From Novosphingobium album (ex Hu et al. 2023) (lineage in GTDB: Bacteria > Pseudomonadota > Alphaproteobacteria > Sphingomonadales > Sphingomonadaceae): a stretch of DNA of 64,000 nucleotides. The position numbers and the translations under genes were made by a program. Within the stretch, counting starts at the first letter, position 1. Each line of letters begins with the position of its first letter. The notes under the pieces were generated by a model. The model worked only from the letters and a program-made list of their open reading frames with translations, was not told where the DNA came from and searched no databases. The DNA is taken from NCBI RefSeq assembly GCF_022832385.1, contig NZ_JALHLE010000002.1, positions 1 through 64,000 on the forward strand, read 5' to 3'. This document shows positions 55,672-64,000 of this stretch, piece by piece.

Positions 55672-57144
55672 TCAAGTCCGGGCGATATCGAACGCGATGG
55701 TCATACGTTCACCGGCGCGGAAAGGGCGTGTGCCGTGCCACATCCAGCTCGGGAACAGGACCAGCCGGGCCTCGGCTGGCATAATGGTTGTCCGCGGCGG
55801 AAGGTCGATCCCCAGACCGGCGGGTGCACCACCCAGTTCCAGATGCCCTTCCCCGCCTTCCAGACCATCGGGGACGGAAACATAGAGCGCCGAACTGATC
55901 CAGCCTTGCGGATGGTGGTGAGCTGCATGGAAACCCGAGTCCGTCAGCCGCACCGACCAGCTTCCGGCAAAGCGTGGACGGGGGAAGCGCTTCTGGGACA
56001 GCATCGGGTGTTCGGGATCGGCGTCGGGCAGCGCGGCGGCGAAGCTGGCCACTTCCCGGCGCAGCACTTCGCGCACGCGCGCGATTTCCGGTTCAGTGCG
56101 GGCCAGCAGCGCCCCTTCAGTCTGTGTTCCCTCACGCACCGACTGGTCAAGGAACCGCCCGGAGCTCTCATGCAACCGCTGCAAAAGCGCACGCAGCGAG
56201 ACCAGCCCGATCTCATTCGGGTCGAGATCGACGACCTTCCACAACCCGGCCGCCCCATCGAGCCAGTCAGCCCGGGGATCGCCAGCAAGCCGCCAGGCAA
56301 GTGCGGCGTAGGGCCAGACGCTCTCGGCGCCCGCCTGTCCCAGCCAGGGCTCGATGACAGCCGCTGCCTGCTCTGGGTTTCCCCTGCGCAACCAGTGGCG
56401 GGCCAGCCATACGGCATGGCCGTTGTCAGCCGGAGCCCCGAGCGCCTCGAACAGGCTTGCGGCTTCCTCGCTCCGCCCGGTTTCATCGAGCGCGGCAGCC
56501 CGCGGCAGGACGTAGGGCGCCAGCGCGCCGCGCAAGGCGATGGCCCTATCCGCGCGCTCCAGTGCCTCTGCATAGCGCTCACCCTCCAACGGCAAGGCAA
56601 TGCCCATGCGGTGCAGGTCGTCTCCTTGCGGAAACCGCGCCAGCGCCCGGTCGATGCTGGCCAGAACCCTGTCGCCCTTGCCCAGCAGCGCTGCCATCTG
56701 GGCATATTGCCGGTGCCCTTCCATCCAGCCGGGATTGGCCGCGAGCATCGCATCGAGTTCGGCGAAACCGCGCTCACCTTGCCCTTCGGCAAACCGGGCC
56801 GAGGCCAGGCCGAGCCGGATTTCAGCCTTGGCGGGCGCCATCCGGATCGCCTGCTCAAACAGCGCCGAAGCGGGGCGCCCGGCTTCCAGCGTGACATGGG
56901 CCAGCGCATGCGCCAGGCCGGAACTGTCCGGTGCATAGTGGCGCGCCTGCTCCAGCGCCGCGATCGCCTCGCTACGCCGGTCGAGCGCACGGCGCAGCAT
57001 CGCCGCCCAGTGCAACAGCGTTACATCGCCGGGATGGTCTTCCAGATAGACGGAAAGCCGGGCTTCGGCCTCAACCTCGGTGCCGTTGGCCAATGCCTGT
57101 TCCGCCAGTGCCGCAAGCGTGTCCGCATCGTCGCCCACAGGCAC
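55672..57144 (-). CDS. TPR protein with C-terminal 2OG-Fe(II) oxygenase domain
   Basis: The 490-aa cytosolic protein has TPR repeats (residues about 5-270) and a C-terminal double-stranded beta-helix of the 2OG-FeII_Oxy_5 type (about 385-490). AHHHPQGWISSALYVSVP supplies the first histidine and SWMWHGTRPFRAGERMTIAFD the distal histidine and 2OG arginine. The start is a GTG 1 bp after the upstream stop. It is the last gene of the second receptor cluster. The TPRs probably hold a protein or peptide substrate. Confidence 0.85.
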   Translation of the reverse strand: MPVGDDADTLAALAEQALANGTEVEAEARLSVYLEDHPGDVTLLHWAAMLRRALDRRSEAIAALEQARHYAPDSSGLAHALAHVTLEAGRPASALFEQAIRMAPAKAEIRLGLASARFAEGQGERGFAELDAMLAANPGWMEGHRQYAQMAALLGKGDRVLASIDRALARFPQGDDLHRMGIALPLEGERYAEALERADRAIALRGALAPYVLPRAAALDETGRSEEAASLFEALGAPADNGHAVWLARHWLRRGNPEQAAAVIEPWLGQAGAESVWPYAALAWRLAGDPRADWLDGAAGLWKVVDLDPNEIGLVSLRALLQRLHESSGRFLDQSVREGTQTEGALLARTEPEIARVREVLRREVASFAAALPDADPEHPMLSQKRFPRPRFAGSWSVRLTDSGFHAAHHHPQGWISSALYVSVPDGLEGGEGHLELGGAPAGLGIDLPPRTTIMPAEARLVLFPSWMWHGTRPFRAGERMTIAFDIART

Positions 57145-57145
57145 C

Positions 57146-58309
57146 TCAGCCTTGCCCCGCCGGAGCGCCTTCGGACGCGATCATCGCCGCGACCGCCTGC
57201 CGTTCCACCTCCGACAGACCGGGATGCCAGGCATCGAAAATGAGCACGACGCGCAAGGCATCACTGGGATTCAACGCTTCGTGCTCCATGGTATCGTCGA
57301 AGGCAAAGGCCTCGCCTTCGCGCCACATCCGGGTTTCAGCGCCGACGCGGAACCAGCACCCTTCCGGCACCACGAGCGGCAGGTGGCAGACCAGCCGGGT
57401 GTTGTCGACACCGACGTGCGGCGGGATCGCGGTGCGCGGTGCCAGCAGCGAGAACATCGCATTCGGCGATGCGCCCGGCACGCGCGGCTGTGGAATGCGC
57501 GAGAGAATCTCCATCGTACGCGGCGCCTGAACAGCGTTTTCCGGCACTTCCACGCCTTGCTTCAGCAAGTGGATCGCGGACCAGTCGGTGTTCCGGTTCA
57601 GCGGCCGCCACTGGTCCAGCGCCTCTCGCTCCTCGTACTGGATGTAAGGCTCCAGTTCCGCGCGCCCCGACTTGAGCAGCGCCAGCATTTCCTCGCGGAT
57701 GTCCTCGAAGCCGGCTTCCAGCTCCGCCAGCCAGGGCGTGGTGTGGCGCGGATGGAACTCGCGCTCGACGAGGCCCGGATAATGGAAGTGCGTGGGCTGC
57801 GAATGATAGACCCGGGTCTTGCGCAGCACGTTGTCGCGAAAGCGCGCGATACGCCAGTTCTGATCTTCGTCCGCGGCCGAGGCTGCATCCCTGCCGGCCT
57901 GCGTCAGCCTCTGTTCGCGCTCTGCCTGCCACGCCGCATGGAAGGCCTCCCCTGCCGCAAGCGCGGCAGCCAGCGGCGGAGCCAGCGGCGTATCGGGCTT
58001 CTGCAAGATCGCCTCGGCCCAGGCCTCGCCCGCGCCGGGATCGCCGAGCCGTTCGAGCAGCCCGGCCCGCATCACCAGCGCCATGAAATCGAGCGGAACC
58101 AGTTCCAGCGCACGATGCACCGCGTCCAGCGCCCGGCGCGGCTGGCGCAGCGCTCGGCGCAGGCCTGCCAGCTTGAGCCAGTGTGCTGCGGCCTCCCCGC
58201 CCGTGGCCGGATGATCCGCCAGCAAGTCTTCGAGCTGCTGGGCGGCTGCGGGCAACTGGCCGGCGGCGACAAGCCGGTCGACATCGGCGAAGGCGGGTGC
58301 GCTCGTCAT
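57146..58309 (-). CDS. TPR-aspartyl/asparaginyl beta-hydroxylase
   Basis: The 387-aa cytosolic protein has N-terminal TPR-like helices (residues about 1-150) and an AspH-type hydroxylase domain. IPPHVGVDNTRLVCHLPLVV holds the first iron histidine and FAFDDTMEHEALN the second, with RVVLIFDAWHPGL at the end, the classical pattern of AspH (two histidines, no carboxylate). I chose ATG 58309; the longer frame is antisense-like through the sulfotransferase gene. It sits 16 bp after the TPR-sulfotransferase stop and just before the 2OG oxygenase gene. Confidence 0.88.
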   Translation of the reverse strand: MTSAPAFADVDRLVAAGQLPAAAQQLEDLLADHPATGGEAAAHWLKLAGLRRALRQPRRALDAVHRALELVPLDFMALVMRAGLLERLGDPGAGEAWAEAILQKPDTPLAPPLAAALAAGEAFHAAWQAEREQRLTQAGRDAASAADEDQNWRIARFRDNVLRKTRVYHSQPTHFHYPGLVEREFHPRHTTPWLAELEAGFEDIREEMLALLKSGRAELEPYIQYEEREALDQWRPLNRNTDWSAIHLLKQGVEVPENAVQAPRTMEILSRIPQPRVPGASPNAMFSLLAPRTAIPPHVGVDNTRLVCHLPLVVPEGCWFRVGAETRMWREGEAFAFDDTMEHEALNPSDALRVVLIFDAWHPGLSEVERQAVAAMIASEGAPAGQG

Positions 58310-58325
58310 GGCCGGAACGGCGTCC

Positions 58326-60377
58326 TCAAGCGGTTTCCACCGAAATCCCGGAAGGCTCGCCCCATTGCGGCACCCGGTCGTCTTCCAGCGAATAGCCGAA
58401 GCGTTCCACCCATGGCCGCAATATGTCGAACACAGGCTCAAGGTGCTTCTCGTAGCGGTGCCAGCGCCCGGCCGCACGGGTGTAGATCGGTTCGGTGACT
58501 TGCGAATAGCTCGCCGTGCGCACCACCCCGCGCGCGCGCGCTGCCTCCCGGTGATCGAAGTCCTCACCCTGCCAGGGCAGGCCGAGCCAGTCGAACAGCG
58601 GTGCAAGCTCGCGTGACTGATCGGCGACGAGGCGTTCATAGACGACCGTGCGCACGTCGAGACCAAAGACTTCCCGAGCCTGCGTCCAGTAGGCGAAGCT
58701 GCGGTCGTAGAGCCGTGCAGCCGTTTCCAGCTCGAGGAAATTGCTCATCGCATGATTGGTGCGGAAGTTGGTGATGTAGCAGCTGAGCAGCACGTCGCAC
58801 GGATGGCGCAGCGCCAGAATGAACTTCGCATCCGGGAACAGGCGCCGGATCACGGGCACCTTGTTGAGATGCAATGGATGCTTGTCCAATACCAGCGTAT
58901 CGGGCTCGAGTTCGCCCAGCGTGGCGACTTTCCCGAAATACTGCGCTCGGGCATCGGCGATGACGTCGGGCGTCAGGCCCGAAAGTGCTTCGATACCGCC
59001 AAGCTCGCGCTCGATATCGGCAATGAAGGGCTCCTCCTCCATGACCAGCGTGCCGGGCGCGGCCATCAGCATCGTGTCGAGCAGCGTGGTGCCCGAACGG
59101 GGGAACCCGAGCAAAATCACCGGCGCGGGCCGCTCCTGCGGCGGCGAGGCACTCCAGCCGGACACCCATTCTGGCGTCAGCGTGCGAATGCCGTCATCCA
59201 CCATGTCGCGATAGGCCGTCGCCCGCACCCTCGGGTCCGACGGTTCTTCGAGATGGCGCTGGTTCATCTCGGTGAATTCGGCAAAGGCCTCGTCATGACG
59301 CCCCAACCGGTCGAGCAGGATGCCGCGCAACTGGTGCTTTCGGTTGGCCACGACGACATCGCCCGACGCCTCCAGCGCGGCAAAGGCCTCTTCGATCTGC
59401 CCCGACCGCTTGAGCCGCAGCGCGTCGATGAACGACAAGGTTTCCGGATCACCGCCCGCAGCCTCGGCCCGCTCACGCAGGGGATCGAGCTCGGCCTCGC
59501 GGTTGGTGCGCTCGTAAAGCGCGGCAAGGCCGACCAGCGAAGGCCACAACGCGGGCTCGATCGCCAGTGCCGCCTCGAACGCGGGTTCCGCAATGTCATA
59601 TTCGTTACGCTTGCTGGCCTCCTGGCCGTAGTCGGACAGGACGCCGGCATCGCCGGGCGCGCGCCGCACGGCTTCCGCCAGCATCTCGTATGACCGGTCC
59701 TCGGCGCCGGCGCGGCGATAGAACGTGGCCAGCGCCAGCACCGGTTCGACATCGCCGTGATCGGCATCCGCCGCAGCCTGCAGGATTTTCTCGCCCTCTT
59801 CGAAGCGTTCGGCTTCAAGCAGCGCATTGCCCAGGTTGACCCGGATCGGCGCGGCATCGGGTGCCAGCTTCAATGCCCGCTCCAGCGCCTCGGCGGCTTC
59901 GCCATGCTGCCCAAGACAGCTCAAGGCATTGCCCAGATTGTTCCACAACGCCCAGTCATCCGGAAACCTGGCAAGCACCATGCGGTACAGGCGTGCCGCC
60001 CGTTCGAACTCCCCTGCCTCCTGCGCCAGATGAGCGCCAAGGCTCGCCAGCCGCAGGTTCGGCTCGGCAGCCGCCGCGGCGTCGTCGCAGAGCGCCAGTG
60101 CGTCGGCAGCACGCCCTGTATGAAACAGGGCTTCGGCCAGGTTCGTGCGTACTGTCAGATCCTGCGGACGGTGCCGGTGGGCAACCTCAAGATAGGGGAC
60201 CGCCCGGTCAAAACGGCGGCGATGCGATTCCACCGCACCAGCCAGCGCGCCGAGAACAGGATCGTTGCCATGAACTGCAAACGCGCTCGCTGCCATTACG
60301 GCGGCCTCGTCCAGCCTGCCCGACCGCGCGAGACCGGCGATCTGCTGAATGTGTTGCTGGAGGGGTATCGATGCCAT
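58326..60377 (-). CDS. TPR-sulfotransferase fusion
   Basis: The 683-aa protein has about 400 residues of TPR repeats and a C-terminal PAPS sulfotransferase domain. The PAPS loop is LLGFPRSGTTLLDTML near residue 420 and the 3'-phosphate region is LALRHPCDVLLSCYITNFRTN. It has the same architecture as the protein at 6752-8668 but is clearly diverged, so the two clusters are not a recent duplication. I chose ATG 60377, where the TPR part begins; the earlier frame crosses the terminator hairpin. Confidence 0.9.
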   Translation of the reverse strand: MASIPLQQHIQQIAGLARSGRLDEAAVMAASAFAVHGNDPVLGALAGAVESHRRRFDRAVPYLEVAHRHRPQDLTVRTNLAEALFHTGRAADALALCDDAAAAAEPNLRLASLGAHLAQEAGEFERAARLYRMVLARFPDDWALWNNLGNALSCLGQHGEAAEALERALKLAPDAAPIRVNLGNALLEAERFEEGEKILQAAADADHGDVEPVLALATFYRRAGAEDRSYEMLAEAVRRAPGDAGVLSDYGQEASKRNEYDIAEPAFEAALAIEPALWPSLVGLAALYERTNREAELDPLRERAEAAGGDPETLSFIDALRLKRSGQIEEAFAALEASGDVVVANRKHQLRGILLDRLGRHDEAFAEFTEMNQRHLEEPSDPRVRATAYRDMVDDGIRTLTPEWVSGWSASPPQERPAPVILLGFPRSGTTLLDTMLMAAPGTLVMEEEPFIADIERELGGIEALSGLTPDVIADARAQYFGKVATLGELEPDTLVLDKHPLHLNKVPVIRRLFPDAKFILALRHPCDVLLSCYITNFRTNHAMSNFLELETAARLYDRSFAYWTQAREVFGLDVRTVVYERLVADQSRELAPLFDWLGLPWQGEDFDHREAARARGVVRTASYSQVTEPIYTRAAGRWHRYEKHLEPVFDILRPWVERFGYSLEDDRVPQWGEPSGISVETA

Positions 60378-60421
60378 GTGCTGTCCGGACAATCTGGATA
60401 GCCGGCGCCGGGCCGGCCGGA

Positions 60422-60461
60422 AATAATAAGGCGGCGGCCATCCGTGGGGAAGGCCGCCGCC
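60422..60461 (-). terminator. Intrinsic terminator between TonB receptor and enzyme genes
   Basis: A perfect 10-bp GGCGGCGGCC/GGCCGCCGCC stem with a 12-nt loop is followed on the minus strand by TTATTATTT. It lies 24 bp after the receptor stop and should strongly reduce read-through into the sulfotransferase and hydroxylase genes. Confidence 0.75.
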
Positions 60462-60485
60462 CAGGCTAATCACATTTGGATGCGA

Positions 60486-63400
60486 TTAGAAGTTCATCGT
60501 CACGCCAGTGAAGATGTAACGGCCGAGCGCATCGTAGGTGCCCGGATAGGTATTGCCGTTACAAACGGTGCTGGCGCACGCGTTGCTGGTGACCAGCGGC
60601 GGCTGACGGTCGAACATGTTGTTCACGCCCAGACGCCACTGCAGGTGATCGCCGATGTCCCAGGTTGCCGTCAGGTCGAAGTAGTCCTGAGCGCCAATCT
60701 TGTAATCGAGTTCGTTGAGGTCACGCGTATCGCGGGTCGAAGCAAGGACCGGCGAGGAGCTGGTGTATTCCACCTTGACCGAGTTGAGGTGACGCCACTG
60801 AAGCGACACACCGAGACCCGATGCAGTGCGGAACGTCATGCGTGCCTTGTGACGCCACTTCGGAAGCGGAGTCGCCGCCGAGCTGCCGCACGTTGCACCG
60901 TAGAGGCCAGCGCAATCGTAAGGCGCGTTGAGACCGTCGTTGACGATGTAACGGTCAAGCAGCGTGCCCACCAGGTTCAGCGACAGCGTACCGGCGTTGC
61001 CGATCTCGGTCGACCAGTTGCCGTTGAACTCATAGCCACGAGTCTTGACGCCACCGACGTTCTGCGGGGTGTCGAGCACGTAGCCGTCCGAGCTCAGCCA
61101 CAGCGAACCGGCCGCGTTGCGCTGCACCAGGGCGCAGGCATCGAGGTTCACGTCGTTGACGCACGAAGCCAGGATGGCGTCCGCACCGTAGCCCTGGATC
61201 GCGTTCTTCACCTTGATGTCGAAGAAGTCGATGCTCAGGTTGAAGCGCGGGATGAAGCGCGGAGCGAGCACCACGCCAAGGGTCTTGGTCGTGGCCTTTT
61301 CCGGGTTCAGGTCCGGGTTGCCGCCGATGAGGCCGTTGTACTGCTGCGCCGGGTTCGAGTTGACGCGCTGGCCCACCGAAAGACCCTGAGCAAGACAGCC
61401 AAGCTCGGTCGCCTCGATCTGGTGATCGGCGCAAGGATCGGTGATGCCGTCCAGAGCGACGATCTGCGGAGCGAACAGTTCCTGAATGTTCGGCACGCGA
61501 ACCGCACGGTTGTAGCCGGCACGGATACGGATGTCCGAAACCGGAGCCAGATCCACACCGAACTTGAAGGTATCGGTGTTGAACGTGCGGCCGTTCGAGA
61601 TCTTGTAGTGCGAATAGCGATAGCCGCCGTTGAACGACAGGTTCTGAACGAACCCGTCCTGAATCAGCGGGATATCGATTTCGCCGAAGAGCTCGGTGAC
61701 CTTGTAGCTGCCGGCGGTGTCCAGCGTCGGAGCGCCCTGACCCGTCAGGTCGCCGGTGCTGAACGCGTTGTCCGCCTTCAGTTCCAGAGCATCGCGGCGA
61801 TACTCCGCACCGATTGCGACGCTCACCCCGTCAGACGCCAGCGGCGACTGGATGCCGTATTCGCCGAGCATGCCCGAGAAGGTGGCGCTCATGACCTGCT
61901 GCGAGGTCTGACCCTTCAGGAAGCCGGTCGCGCTTAGGTAGCTGGTGGCAGCCTGCGACGGACCTGCCCCCGTGAAGATGTCATAGGGAACGCAGTTCGG
62001 GTCCTGGCCAGTCACGGCGACGCGGCAAGCCGGGTTGCCATTGGCATCGGTTACGATGTCAAGCGCATTGGCAAGGCGGGCAGCCGAGAACTCGTTGGAG
62101 TAAACCTGCGAGTAGTTCACCCGACCATACTGGTAGTACGCATCGTATGACCAGGCCGGGCCGAGATCACCCTTCGTGCCGATAACCGCGCGATACTGGG
62201 TGTGCTGAAGGTCGTTCTGACGCGGACCGCCTTCAACGTTACGGCGCAGGAGCTGGAAGAACGCCTTGTTGTAAGACGCGCCCGTGATCGGGTCGATATA
62301 GTCGACCGCACCCGGAGCAGCCGAGCCGTACACGGATTCATAGAGGCTGGGCACCAGCGGGAAATTGCCGATGTAGCCATTGACCAGGTTGCTGTCCGCG
62401 CAAATGACCGACTTCTGCTGCGCCGACATCAGGGCGTTGTCGCAGTTGATGGTCAGCGTGTTGCCGAAGTCGCCCGAAGGAGCGATCTGCGCCACGGTGC
62501 GATCGTCCATGAACATGAATTCCATGTACGGATGGATCGCTTCGTTGATTTCGTAATCAGCGAAGACGCCGGCGGTGTAGCGCTCGTCCGGACGCTGGAA
62601 GTAGTTCAGCGGCGCGTAGTTGTAGCGCTGGACCAGACCGCGGGTGAAAGTGCCCGCGCCAAGACCACCGATAGTCGACGTGTAGGCGGGCGCGCCTGAA
62701 CCGGTCGTGCCGGAGGTGTCGTAATAGATGCCGGTGCCGATCGCGTTGGTCAGCGAGCCGCCGCAGCTGAAAGCACCGCCGTTGCTGACACCGATCGTGC
62801 ACGAGGAATAGTCGCGCTTCTTCTGCAGGACAGCCTGGGCCTTGCGGTAGGTGACATAGGCAGTGGCATGGCCACGGCCGTCGTCGAACCCGGTGCCGAA
62901 CACGGCCGAGATGTCGTACTGGCCGCCGTCGGTGACGTTGCCGCTCGGGTAATCGAAGCCCGAGAAGCCTGAAGCCTGGCGCGCGTCGAGCAGCGGCGTG
63001 ATGAAGCTGTTACGGTTGTTGTGGTTGTACAGACCGTAGTTGGCATCGATCTTGAAGCCTTCGAACTCGGTGTCCATCACGAAGTTGACGACGCCTGCGA
63101 CGGCGTCGGCACCGTAAGTCGCCGAAGCGCCGCCAGTCAGCACGTCGACGCGCTTCACGAGCGCGGCGGGGATGAAGTTGAGGTCAGCTGCCGAAGTAGT
63201 CGTGTTCGGGTCACCGGTCATCAGACGACGGCCGTTGATCAGGACCATCGTGCGCGACGGGCCAAGGCCGCGAAGGTCGACGGTCGCGGTGCCGGTCGCG
63301 CCGTTGGCCAGCGTCGAGCTCTGAGCTGCAACAACCTGCGGCAGCGAGTTAAGCAGATCCTCGGTACGGGTCGTGCCGGAAAGCGAAATGTCGTCCGACG

Positions 63401-63587
63401 TCATGGTGGTGATCGGCGCAATCGAGGCCTGGTTCGGCGAAGCGATGCGCGTACCGGTGACGATGATGGTATCCGTCGGAGCCTCGTCCTCGGCATCCTG
63501 CGCGTAAGCCGCGCTGCTGAACAGAGCAAAGCCCAGCACCAACGGCGCTGCACCCGCCCGAAGAGCGGTTAGAGTATGGTTTTTCAC
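60486..63587 (-). CDS. TonB-dependent outer-membrane receptor
   Basis: The 1033-aa receptor has a signal peptide ending near SAAYAQ, a TonB-box-like DTIIVTGTRI, a plug (residues about 45-170, with RTEDLLNSLPQVVAAQ, TVDLRGLGPSRTMVLINGRR and DVLTGGASATYGADAVAG) and a barrel ending in TGVTMNF. The long plug-loop type is common in Sphingomonadales and its substrates are mostly unknown. Start is GTG 63587 with GGG 8-10 nt upstream. It heads the second cluster with TPR-sulfotransferase, TPR-AspH and TPR-2OG oxygenase genes. Its sequence is unlike the receptor at 10000-12789. Confidence 0.93.
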   Translation of the reverse strand: MKNHTLTALRAGAAPLVLGFALFSSAAYAQDAEDEAPTDTIIVTGTRIASPNQASIAPITTMTSDDISLSGTTRTEDLLNSLPQVVAAQSSTLANGATGTATVDLRGLGPSRTMVLINGRRLMTGDPNTTTSAADLNFIPAALVKRVDVLTGGASATYGADAVAGVVNFVMDTEFEGFKIDANYGLYNHNNRNSFITPLLDARQASGFSGFDYPSGNVTDGGQYDISAVFGTGFDDGRGHATAYVTYRKAQAVLQKKRDYSSCTIGVSNGGAFSCGGSLTNAIGTGIYYDTSGTTGSGAPAYTSTIGGLGAGTFTRGLVQRYNYAPLNYFQRPDERYTAGVFADYEINEAIHPYMEFMFMDDRTVAQIAPSGDFGNTLTINCDNALMSAQQKSVICADSNLVNGYIGNFPLVPSLYESVYGSAAPGAVDYIDPITGASYNKAFFQLLRRNVEGGPRQNDLQHTQYRAVIGTKGDLGPAWSYDAYYQYGRVNYSQVYSNEFSAARLANALDIVTDANGNPACRVAVTGQDPNCVPYDIFTGAGPSQAATSYLSATGFLKGQTSQQVMSATFSGMLGEYGIQSPLASDGVSVAIGAEYRRDALELKADNAFSTGDLTGQGAPTLDTAGSYKVTELFGEIDIPLIQDGFVQNLSFNGGYRYSHYKISNGRTFNTDTFKFGVDLAPVSDIRIRAGYNRAVRVPNIQELFAPQIVALDGITDPCADHQIEATELGCLAQGLSVGQRVNSNPAQQYNGLIGGNPDLNPEKATTKTLGVVLAPRFIPRFNLSIDFFDIKVKNAIQGYGADAILASCVNDVNLDACALVQRNAAGSLWLSSDGYVLDTPQNVGGVKTRGYEFNGNWSTEIGNAGTLSLNLVGTLLDRYIVNDGLNAPYDCAGLYGATCGSSAATPLPKWRHKARMTFRTASGLGVSLQWRHLNSVKVEYTSSSPVLASTRDTRDLNELDYKIGAQDYFDLTATWDIGDHLQWRLGVNNMFDRQPPLVTSNACASTVCNGNTYPGTYDALGRYIFTGVTMNF

Positions 63588-63754
63588 TTGCGTGTCCCTT
63601 TTTCTAAGGCGCGGTGTGACCCTTTGCGCCTTCGATTCCCCGGCATGCCATCAGCCTGTGACTGTCTGACCACAGCCGGTAGATGTGCTTTCAATACCCA
63701 AAGCAGGACTTGATCAAAGACCTTAGGACATCAAATCGCAACATTACCTCCCCC

Positions 63755-63774
63755 TTGTGGCAAATTCGCCACAA
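63755..63774. promoter_or_regulatory. Operator-like palindrome TTGTGGC-N6-GCCACAA
   Basis: A perfect 7+7-bp inverted repeat with an AAATTC spacer, 168 bp before the receptor start. The size and symmetry fit a dimeric repressor site. Confidence 0.5.
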
Positions 63775-63814
63775 CACCCCCTGTTCATCTGCCACACGCC
63801 TAGGATTACAGAGA

Positions 63815-63897
63815 ATTCACTTTGCAAATTTCGTTCAAACCGGCGTCACCCGAACGCAACATCATTACTACTCAACGACATGAGACATTCACTTTGC
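63815..63897. repeat. Direct repeat ATTCACTTTGC, two copies
   Basis: Copies at 63815-63825 and 63887-63897 are identical and 72 bp apart (about seven helical turns). They could be activator half-sites upstream of the receptor gene. Confidence 0.4.
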
Positions 63898-64000
63898 TAC
63901 AACCTCAAGCAGGGTAGCTAACCGGGCGGCAATGACAGTATCGCCGGGGCAGCTTGCACAAAAATGCATCTCGGATAAAATCGACAACTTTCCCCTGCCC

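Larger units (their letters stand above)
63588..64000. other. AT-richer upstream region of the second TonB receptor
   Basis: About 413 bp to the window end without a supported gene. It carries a 20-bp palindrome and an 11-bp direct repeat listed separately. The frame at 63683-63883 has unusual composition and no ribosome site. Confidence 0.6.

Noticed and set aside
55639..57243. 534-aa plus-strand frame opposite the TPR-2OG oxygenase
   Set aside because: Antisense to a protein with recognisable TPR and oxygenase motifs; no domain of its own.
60444..61937. 497-aa plus-strand frame opposite the TonB receptor
   Set aside because: Antisense shadow of the receptor barrel region; no coherent protein features.
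63683..63883. 66-aa frame upstream of the second TonB receptor
   Set aside because: Lies in an AT-rich control region, has no ribosome site and overlaps the palindrome and repeat.

Overview
The window looks like chromosome from a sphingomonad (Alphaproteobacteria, Sphingomonadales), most likely Novosphingobium or a close relative. Supporting signs are the high GC content, a LigI 2-pyrone-4,6-dicarboxylate hydrolase, two large TonB-dependent receptors each followed by sulfotransferase and hydroxylase genes, a MucR regulator, a P450cam-like cytochrome P450, and many ATGA/TGATG gene junctions. The organism call is inference from gene content. I saw no rRNA, tRNA, CRISPR array, IS element or phage gene.

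Layout. 1-0.75 kb: 3' part of ligI. 0.98-4.81 kb: a three-gene operon encoding a membrane TIR-TPR protein with the NADase-type glutamate, an unrecognised 196-aa protein, and a TPR protein with a SLOG-like nucleotide-sensing segment. This is the best candidate for an undescribed signalling or defence system. It converges on a Crp/Fnr regulator (4.8-5.5 kb). 5.76-12.79 kb (minus strand): TonB receptor, small sulfotransferase, Asp/Asn hydroxylase-like protein, TPR-sulfotransferase and a second hydroxylase-like protein. 13.0-15.2 kb: a PhnZ-type HD di-iron oxygenase and a P450cam-like P450. 15.4-17.7 kb: malic enzyme MaeB.

17.8-22.8 kb is a signalling block: a globin-coupled chemoreceptor, a PAS-PAS-GGDEF-EAL protein and a divergent Crp-like regulator. 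22.9-29.2 kb holds a stand-alone LigD polymerase domain, a TetR regulator with three related operator-like sites, an SDR, an alpha-amino acid ester hydrolase and a DUF2189 membrane protein. 29.3-42.2 kb is mostly housekeeping: class II DAHP synthase, a double M16 protease, nfuA-tsaB-rimI, mucR, fur-plsC, ispH-thrB-rnhA, a FUSC transporter and YegP. 42.3-44.3 kb holds a DauA-like oxidase and an alpha/beta hydrolase.

44.4-51.9 kb is a tad/cpa pilus operon (cpaA-B-C-D-E, tadB, tadC) ending in a strong terminator. No cpaF/tadA ATPase lies between cpaE and tadB. 52.0-55.6 kb carries small secreted proteins and an SDR-TetR-mtnP run. 55.7-63.6 kb (minus strand) is a second TonB receptor cluster with a TPR-sulfotransferase, a TPR-Asp/Asn hydroxylase and a TPR-2OG oxygenase, parallel to the first. 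The pairing of outer-membrane receptors with cytosolic hydroxylating and sulfating enzymes suggests that each cluster makes or modifies a molecule, possibly a peptide, whose uptake or export involves the receptor. That link is inference.
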